NCBI GenBank assembly: GCA_013397455.1
Contig: VYZB01000135.1
Location: forward strand, 1,352,978-1,416,977
Source of the DNA: Crotophaga sulcirostris
Lineage: Eukaryota > Chordata > Aves > Cuculiformes > Crotophagidae
Length of the DNA stretch: 64,000 nt
Reading direction: 5' to 3'
A program made the translations under genes and the position numbers. The stretch's first letter is position 1; each line of letters opens with the position of its first letter. Shown piece by piece: positions 12,480 through 64,000 of the stretch. The notes beneath the pieces are model-generated. The model saw nothing but the letters and a program-made list of their open reading frames with translations. It was not told the origin of the DNA and searched no databases.

Positions 12480-12600
12480 CAGCACACGAGTCTATTGGAT
12501 TGGTGTGCGTGATTCGCCACGCCTTTGGGATGGGGAGCTCCGCCCCTCCCCGGCCCGGCTCCGCCCACTACGGGCACGGCCCCGTCCCCATCCTACTGAT
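12480..12600 (+). promoter_or_regulatory. GC-box cluster, probable ancestral TTC38 promoter
   Basis: A GC-rich stretch with CTCCGCCCC, GGCCCGGC and CTCCGCCCAC, typical Sp1/KLF sites of a housekeeping CpG-island promoter. It sits about 570-690 bp upstream of the TTC38 start codon and could drive transcription in either direction. The interval to the ATG is largely occupied by LTR-like sequence. No start site can be fixed from sequence. Confidence 0.5.
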
Positions 12601-13080
12601 GTGAGATTTCAGAACATTTAAGAGGTTAAGGTATAAGCCGTTGTTTAGCCTTTGTTACAGTTTAGGTATTTAGTTAGCCTCGGACATTTTGCACAAAGGG
12701 GAAAGGGGTATTTTTCGCTGTGGAATTTTGTAAGCCTAAGGGTCCTTTTTGCAAGCTTAGCAAGACCTTGCACAGAGGAGGAGGGACTGTGTGATGATAC
12801 GGCAGAAGCTTCAAGGACCCCTTCAGCTCTCTGTAGCTTGGAAGGAGACCAGAGGCGCTCACTCACCCTCCCTCCTCACGACCCTCACACGACCACCGCC
12901 AGGGAACACTGCGCACGCGCGAGGGGAGGAAGCAAATGCAAATGATTCTCGGAATTGATTAGCATAACTCGGCCCACCCTAATGAATATGCATGTATTTT
13001 GATAATAAATATCGGCCTGCCTTTGGTTCGGCGTGCAGGGGTTTTGGAATTATTTGATCTGTGCCCGGTGTCGCAATATA
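12600..13080 (+). mobile_element. Probable solo LTR just upstream of TTC38
   Basis: The block opens TGTGAGATTTC and runs through AT-rich U3-like sequence with an octamer ATGCAAAT near 12936. It continues through a CG-rich stretch with GCGCACGCGCG, then AATAAA near 13003, a GT-rich tract, and closes about GGTGTCGCAATA. This order (U3, promoter, hexamer, short U5) is that of a retroviral LTR, and the wording resembles avian LTR sequences I have seen, but I cannot name the family. No internal retroviral sequence and no clear target-site duplication are visible. It ends about 90 bp before the TTC38 ATG. Confidence 0.45.
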
Positions 13081-13170
13081 GGTACCTGCTTTGTGCCTCT
13101 CTGTGAGCTGTAGAGTTTGTTTCCGCACGGCACTGCGGGACCGGGGACCGCGGAGCACCGGGCCGCAGCG

Positions 13171-33267
<20,097 letters not shown>

Positions 33268-35140
33268 GTCTTTCCTCTGCTCTTCAGCTGAAATAGCAAC
33301 AGGCTTACTGATCAACCCAGGGAGAGGAGGGCTGCCATGCTGTAAGCAATGCTAGGGATTCACAGCAGGTAGGAGTACCCTGTGAGTTAGAGACTTGATG
33401 ACAATTTCCTTAAAGAAAAAATATACAGATGTTACATTTCTGGAGGTTGTATCTTAGATGATTCCAGATGGAAAGAAGAAGCAAACCTACAGATAATGCA
33501 CAACTTTCTGGAGCATCCCAGGACACTGCTTTTCTGGTATATTTCCCTGATAGGTCCCTTTGAGCCTGATTATGTACACTACCGTAACAGTGCCTGGATT
33601 TCAGTAGTTCATTGGCCCAGTTTGTTACTTTATGAATAGATTAAATAATCAGTAAACTGCTCAGGTAATTTAAATGGACCTTTTAAACAAACCTAATAGG
33701 AGAGTATGGGGCCAGAGCAAATACAGGCATAAACTGAATTCCATACCAAGCTTCCAGTCCATTCAGGCATGAGTCACAGATGCTGGCATTACAGATCTGT
33801 GTATGTTCAGTATTTCGTTCCAGGTGCATATTTTTACACTCCCTCTCATAAAAAGTTAAACTTTTTCCTTTCAATTTAGCACCTCAGGGCTTTCTCAAAT
33901 TATTATGTGAATGAAGCCAGATGAGAGGTAATAGCTGACTGCGACTGTTCTAATACAGGTACTGCCTTGGCACTTGTAATCTTTCAGAAAAAAAAAAAAA
34001 TCCCGGATTTGAGCTAAAACAGTACCATCTCTGAATGGCAGTTTTGGACTGGTGTCTGTGCTTATCTCAGCTTTTGGAAAGCTGTGCCTTACTGTCATCT
34101 CAATAGCATGAATCCCTACATGTTAGCAAAGTAGAGTTTAGTATTAAAGCACACACTTTATAGAGGCATCTCAGAGCTGGTGAAGATTTGAAGAGAGGTC
34201 CCCCATAAAAAGAGAGCAAAGAGGAACTGACACAAAGCTTTGTCCCAGCACAAGTGATGTGACAAGGTTTGGTGCTGCTAATGAGGCACAATGAGCCATG
34301 TACCTCCAGGAAGTTCTGGTGTCTGGATTCCTGCAGCATAGCTAACACATTGTCTTGAAATAGTAATCCAGAAATCCCTAATGAAGGGCAAGATGATATT
34401 TCAAGCCAAAACTGAACTAATGCCTCACCTTCTTCCTGAATAGAAATGTCCCACTCTTCAGTTACCCAAGCTCTGGCTTTGGTATCACATACAAGCTCTC
34501 CTGGACATACACATGCCTGCCTCTCCTTCCTATCCAGCTGAGATTCTTCCCTATGTCCCACAGCAGCCCACATCCACATATGGTTTCCTTATGAACTGAA
34601 AAACCACTTCCACAGCTGGCCCTGCACTGCCCTGGGAGTTCCTGCACACAGGAATATGATGTGGAGGCGACTTGCTGCCACCCTTCTTCCCCCCAGCCCT
34701 CACTTGAGGAAAAAAATAGTTTATTTTTAAATCAATTATAATTTATGAAACCAGATAAGGGTATTGCATCTATGTCTGCAGCCTCTGGAATCCTGCAGAC
34801 AATCGTAGTTCTCCATCCTTCAGCTTCATCAGCTTATCTATCCAGCCCTGGCTGTGATTGGCTCACTCCATGCTAAAGTTATACTAGATTTTTACTATTA
34901 TTTTTTTAATCAGTGTGTTTCAAGCAATGATGTTAGACAGACAACTTTTTAATCAAGGAATATAATATATTTTATTAGGGAACAAAAGCCTCAGCAATCT
35001 GCTGGCAGCCTATGAAGTGTGTAGTTCATATGATCCATTGTTACACAAATTTCAGACACTTGTAGTACTTCTGATATAATGTGATTTTGAATTTTTGTCT
35101 GCTTTACACCAATAAATACAAAGATGTGCTCAATTAAGTA
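33268..35140 (+). other. TTC38: TTC38 3' untranslated region (probable)
   Basis: Non-coding sequence directly after the TTC38 stop. The first clear AATAAA hexamer in this orientation is at 35111-35116, so cleavage near 35130-35145 is likely. Open frames here on the minus strand (for example 34100-34579) have no recognisable content. The end point is an inference from the hexamer only. Confidence 0.5.
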
Positions 35141-38100
35141 ACAAGTGTATGACTTCTTTGCATGTATGGATGAAACAGTTAAATCAGTTATTCAGCCTAA
35201 ATTTGTAAACTTGTAACAGTATGCAGCCTCTTTGCTTCCATGACTGCGACTAGAAACTTTTTCATTCAAATAATACTACACGTTTTGCCGTAAATGAGAA
35301 TTTCTGCTTTCCCCTTTTTATCTAAAATGCTCCAACCATTCTTTCTGTTCAGTCTTTCATGCTTCACCATGCTGTGCTGAATCATTTTCAGTTGCCATTA
35401 TGGAAAATAATTAACAAGTGGGAAGAACAAGCAGAGGAAGAACTTCACAAAGGTCGTTGCCGACTCCTAGAAGCTCCCCTGTTTATATCTAAGCAGAGCA
35501 GTTGAGGAGCAGTTGATATAAACTTTGTATCTTCTGCTTGCAAAAGATACACTGGTTTTGCACAGGCTGTGCTAACTTACTTTTCTTCTGAAGGGAGTAG
35601 CAGAGATAAAGTTAGCAGGCCCTCTGCCCCAACCTCCATGGCACTTCTTTATCTGAATTGAGAGGGGCAGATGTCACAGTCCTTGGGGCTGTGTGTCAGA
35701 ATTTGAGCCTGGGCAGTAACTCCCATCGGGAGTAACATTACATCAAGAAACATTATGGATATACACACAGACTGGAAAGCAAGAGGCTGGAGAGCAGCCC
35801 TGCAGAAAGGAATCTGGAGGTTCTGGTCGATGGCAAGTTGAACATGAGCCAACAGTGAGCCCTGGCAGCCAAGAGGGCCAACTGTGTCCTGGGGTGCATC
35901 AAGACCTGTTGGGTTTAGACTAGTAATGCTGTGAAGTTTGTGGTAGGTAGGAGACTGCTGCAAAAGCCCAGCTCTCGCATCACCTAAGGCCTTGCCTAGG
36001 CTCCTGCCACTCAGCCCCAAAGCTCTCCACTACTACAGCTTCTCAGTTTTGTTGCTAAAGAAAACGTATCACAGCATCAGAGGTACCATGACCAGCTATC
36101 CTAGCAGGTACACTGGTATTGAGTAATTTGTTTGCAAAATCGAGACCAGATTTATTAAGCCAGGGTGAAGCATTTTTTTAAACAAGTTTTCAAGCTCTCT
36201 TTTCCTCATAAAGGCATATGTATAGATCTTTTCAAATACAAACCAAATGCCTCAGCCAGCTGCAGGAGCCTCTGCAAGTGATAGCTTTTTAACTTCTTCG
36301 TATGCATAGCTACTGACCAAGACCTTCAGGGAGGACACTGTGCTTACTTGTGTACAGCCACCATGCAGTTTCAGAGGCCGTGACAACACTTGGCAACGGT
36401 GAACGGCCTTGTTCCAAGGCCTTGAGTCTTCCTCCAGAAAATGGCATTGCATTTCTGTTGCAGACTCCCACCCACAGAGAAGAAAAACCCAAACAGAGTG
36501 GTGCCATATTGTCAGCTTTCACATCTTCAGAGTTGTTGCCAATGTAGTATCTTGTTTCTTGCAGAGGCTTGGATGTGCCTGGAAGTCCCAAAACAAAGCC
36601 CCAGCGCCTTGCAGGGCCTATGAAACTGTGCTGATGCCACTCCATTCCATAGATACCTCAAAACACACTCTGTGTTTACTACTTAAAGGGTTTGGGGCAG
36701 GGTGGAGTGAGGAGACATGGAAAAAAAAAAAAGAAAAACCCTTAAAATTCTTCCAAAAATAAATTAAAAGGACAGTTTCCCCCCAGCCCCTTCTGTTCTG
36801 TGCAAAGAGAAAAGAGGAACCCCCTCTGCTCCCCAGGCCTGACCCTGGCTCCAGCAAGGAAAGAAATGGGAAAGCAAGGGACCTTGGAGGGCTTGGGCAG
36901 TGGCATCGTGAGTCTGGACAGTGCCGTGGGGCAACTCGGTCACCTAACAGAGCTGCTGACCAGCCTACCACTAGGACTGCATCTGGCCTATGCTTTGTTA
37001 TAAGCAAAGTATCTGGCTGCCCCCCCAGCTGACACGGATAGACTGAAAAAAATTATATTCAGATGCAAAAATGCAACAAACTCGGTAAGATTTTTTTTTC
37101 GAATAAGTATTTACAAGGGTGCTGCTCATAACACATTCTGTGATCTATTCCAGAAACTCTGTGTCTTGAAACACAAGAAGTAGTTATTCAGTTTAAAGAC
37201 AGGAACCAGAAGGTGGCATTCAGAAGTTAAGAGCCGCAGTACCTGCACTCATGAATAGCCTCGGTAGTGCTGTGCCAGAAAGAAGGTGAACTTACTGGAT
37301 TAAACACAGAATGTGCCCTTAGCAAATGCATTTTCTGCCTTTTCTGAACAAGCTGTTTATGCACCTATTGAATTGTGCAAAAGCCATTAATCAGATTATA
37401 ATATAGGGCTAATGAATGAGGCAGATACAGCAGGGCAGTCAACAGCCTGCTTTTAGCTGACCCAGAAGTCCAAGAAAAGCATCAGCAATGACAAATTGAA
37501 GTGCTACTATCACACATAGGCCATTTCAGACAAAAACATGCTCACAAGTAGCAGTCTCAAGGGGCAGTGCAAGGATAACCAGGACAAAGCAAATACAGTT
37601 TCTGCTTAGAGTCACTAGGCATGAAAAAATTACTCCCCAAATTATCTTGGTTACGCACTCTGATTTGGTCTTACCTCGTCTGGCTTGTTGCAGCAACAAC
37701 TGGAACCATAATTCAGCCCGGTGGCTACGGAGCTGCCACACAAGGCATTAGTCCTTTCCTCTCACACACTAAGCCTTATATCAAGCACAAAGGGCAAAGG
37801 ATCACTGTCAGCCTGTGGCAAGCATGGCATTTCTCTTGCAAGACATTTTTCTTGGCGTCAGTTCGGTAGAGGCTGAGGTGCCAATAGGGAGGAAAATCAT
37901 CTTTTCCTTCATGCTCCATCCTTCTGCATTCAGAGTATGTTTTTTCTAGCTTTCTTCTCTCTTCAGCTCACTTACTTACCCAGAACTGAACTTCTTGTCT
38001 TCCTTCCTTCCCCAGAGCAGCTCTCATCTACAGTCTGACCCCAAACCAATTAACTAGCCAATATCCTGTGCACCAGAGAGTGGTACCCCCACCTGGCAGC

Positions 38101-40417
38101 ATTTCCTGCCAGACCTACGGAAGTGCAGGCTTGACAATGTGTAGCACAGCACTGGAGCTGCAGCTTTTTCCCTTGCCCTTCCTTTAGATTTTGTGACTTG
38201 GACTGATTTAGGTAGTCAACATCTCACTGGCATTCTCCTTGTGCTTGCCTGCCTTGTAGCTTACACGGGTGGGGGGAAGTGCATCACTGTGTCCTGTAGG
38301 TGCTCAGTTCAGATTCTTTAAAAGTTACTCATCTAGGTATTAAAGAAGGTACAATCCTTAGAATAAGTCAATACCTGATTACTTCTACATATAAAAACAA
38401 GTACTTCTGCTATCTCACCTTAGTCTTTCCCTTTTTTTTTTAGGATTTGAGCAACTGCGCAGAGCAGCTTTTTAATCACACAGAATCCAAACAAACTACC
38501 ACAGCACTTGATATTAAGTGTACCTTAGTTAGGAAGTTTATTTACAGAAATATTCTCCATGAACCAGACTGTCCTTCATACTTAGCTAAGTGTCTACACT
38601 AAAGTTCAAAACTACATCCATGCAGTTCCCCAATCTAGAAATGCAGACGAAAGGAAGACACTGAGCACATGTCTAGAGTGGATCATTCACTAGGGCCTTT
38701 AGTTAGTTATGGAGACAAATGGCACACTACCAAACAAAAAGTGAGTGAAAACACATTTTATTTGCAAATATGGCAAACCTCAATCATTTAGGAACTCTAC
38801 AGACACACAAAAGAGAGAGATCTTAAAAATTAGTAAAAGTCTTTCCCTTGTGAATCATTACTGACACGTTTTACATTTAGTTCCAAGTAATTTTAGTAAC
38901 ATTTCCTAATTTTATGTATTTCCTCGTCCTCTTTGGTAATTTGCAAACTTGTGTAGTACATGTGGTTGACAGATTGGTATTGAAGATGCAGATAACTGGG
39001 AGGCTCTTTGTGTTATTGTAAAGCTTATCTGAAAGGAAAAGTTACTTCTCCTCTGTTCTCAGCAAGTTTTCCACTGAACAGTTAGGCTGCCTGAATAAAA
39101 CATCTTTGTACAGAGGGTCTGCAGGTCGATTAACTTACAAATTCCATATTAAAATTCAGCAGGAAGTCAGAGTCTCTGTATTTTCTTTTTGGGACAATAA
39201 AAAGTGTGTAACTGAATTAAAAGGGCTTACCCACCGTTAGTTGGGTTGTACATCACTGACAAAGACAAAGCAACTACATCAAAAAACAGATCCAGGGAAG
39301 CAGTATTCAGGATCACCCCCATCAACCACAAAACATGAAGAGGAACTACGCTTGTCAGTGAGTTCTCAGCGAGTTGCCCAATGCAATATGGGCAACAAAA
39401 CATGAATACGAAGTGTCTTAGAACAGCAGTTCCACCACTGACCTTGAGAGAACATAACTGTTCTCTTCCAGTCATGTCATATTTGTCACGTTTGACAAAA
39501 ACGAACATTAAAGTATATAAATAGGACAGAAAATATCAGTGCTACTTAAGACATTTTTCCTGCCCTACAGCATTTCCTAAGCATATGTTCACATTGAGAA
39601 AATACGCGGCCGCATTCACTTGAAAGCCTGGCTCACTGTGTCACAGCCTTTATATAATTATGGCCATTAGTTGCAGCTAAACCGCCACAGGAACAAGTAC
39701 CTGCTTATTCATAAATTGTGACTTTCACAGTTTCAGCTGAGCTCTGTTTTTGTATAGGGCACAGAGCAAGTTACTGCAGATCTGAATTCGACTCAACAGT
39801 TTTCCGATCCAAACAGTATCTGCTGTTGTACAGGTGAAACTTCTCCACTTGAGAACTTATGTCATGGATTTAAAATAAGCTTTTGTTGTTGCTGTTTTAC
39901 CATTTTAAACTTGAAACTAGTATCAGCATTAATCTGAAAACTAAGTCAAGTCATTCCTATGTACACTGCCTTGTTTAAGGTAGATGAGAGGATCAAAACC
40001 TGCCATATTCGGCACTGAAAAGAATCTTTGACTACTAAAAACCTGAGTTTGCTTAAAAACTACTGTACTGTTAATTTTCCTCTTAACTGAACTGTTTGCA
40101 AAGAGAAATCTTCTCTACTTAATTCCTAAGAAAATGCATTTTCAATTATTTGCCCACAGAAGTCATAACATTTCATTTCCCATCCCACATTTCTGATTTT
40201 TCTGCTATGGTTATCCAAATGTCTATGCTTCATGTAAGAGAGGAAAACGAGAAGACAAGGCAATTAGTCTTAACAAATGCATCATTCTGGCAGCCCTCCT
40301 CAATAATAAAATTCTTTGGATTAACATTTCCAAGGATTGTATTAAAAATAAAGAACTCATCAAGAATGAGATCAACTGCAAAATGGAGAATGAGTGATAC
40401 AAACAGCTCTGATTCCT
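35141..40417. other. Intergenic interval between convergent TTC38 and ZC3HAV1
   Basis: It contains the 3' UTR of the ZAP-type gene downstream of its TAA (40418-40420). Candidate poly(A) hexamers on the minus strand are at 38757-38762 and 38537-38542, but which is used cannot be told. Apart from one CR1 fragment no other feature is recognised; open frames are short and unlike known proteins. Confidence 0.45.
35760..35915 (+). mobile_element. Internal CR1 fragment
   Basis: Contains GGTTCTGGTCGATGGCAAGT and GCCAACAGTGAGCCCTGGCA, words from a more internal part of CR1. The 3' tail is missing. Confidence 0.75.

Positions 40418-64000
<23,583 letters not shown>

Overview
This is a window of bird nuclear DNA. 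Evidence: at least fifteen CR1 retrotransposon 3' ends, several with the TTCTATGA terminal octamer repeat; solo LTRs resembling the avian ERVL type; and two multi-exon vertebrate genes with short exons and canonical GT-AG introns. The exact species cannot be fixed from sequence alone.

Layout. 1-8.2 kb: no gene recognised; one CR1 copy and a GC-rich patch near 7.7-8.0 kb. 8.2-9.7 kb: a cluster of CR1 fragments in both orientations around a CpG-rich core (about 8.96-9.25 kb). 10.1-11.8 kb, minus strand: decayed remains of a polycystin-family gene, best explained as PKDREJ, with a premature stop, a homopolymer frameshift, further frame changes and a probable internal deletion. 12.0-13.2 kb: a CR1, a cluster of GC boxes and a probable LTR insertion, leading to the start codon of TTC38. 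13.17-33.27 kb, plus strand: complete TTC38 (14 coding exons, 466 codons, all phases consistent). Intron 1 opens with a two-part minisatellite. 33.3-35.1 kb: probable TTC38 3' UTR. 35.1-40.4 kb: gene-free interval between convergent genes. 40.42-62.96 kb, minus strand: a ZC3HAV1 (ZAP/PARP13)-type gene. Thirteen coding exons carry CCCH zinc fingers, two WWE modules and a PARP-like domain; the first exon(s) lie beyond the right edge.

How the genes relate. TTC38 is a TPR protein of poorly known function. PKDREJ and TTC38 are divergent neighbours in mammals, and the fossil here keeps that order and orientation. It therefore dates the synteny and shows that a functional PKDREJ was lost at this site. 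The ZAP-type gene is an innate antiviral RNA-binding factor. It is not the expected mammalian neighbour of TTC38 and combines ZAP-type features (Tyr replacing the catalytic His, C-terminal CaaX box) with PARP12-like sequence over most of its PARP domain. Its introns contain two ERVL-type solo LTRs in antisense orientation.

All gene models were built by hand from splice sites, reading phase and recall of family sequence; no search was run.
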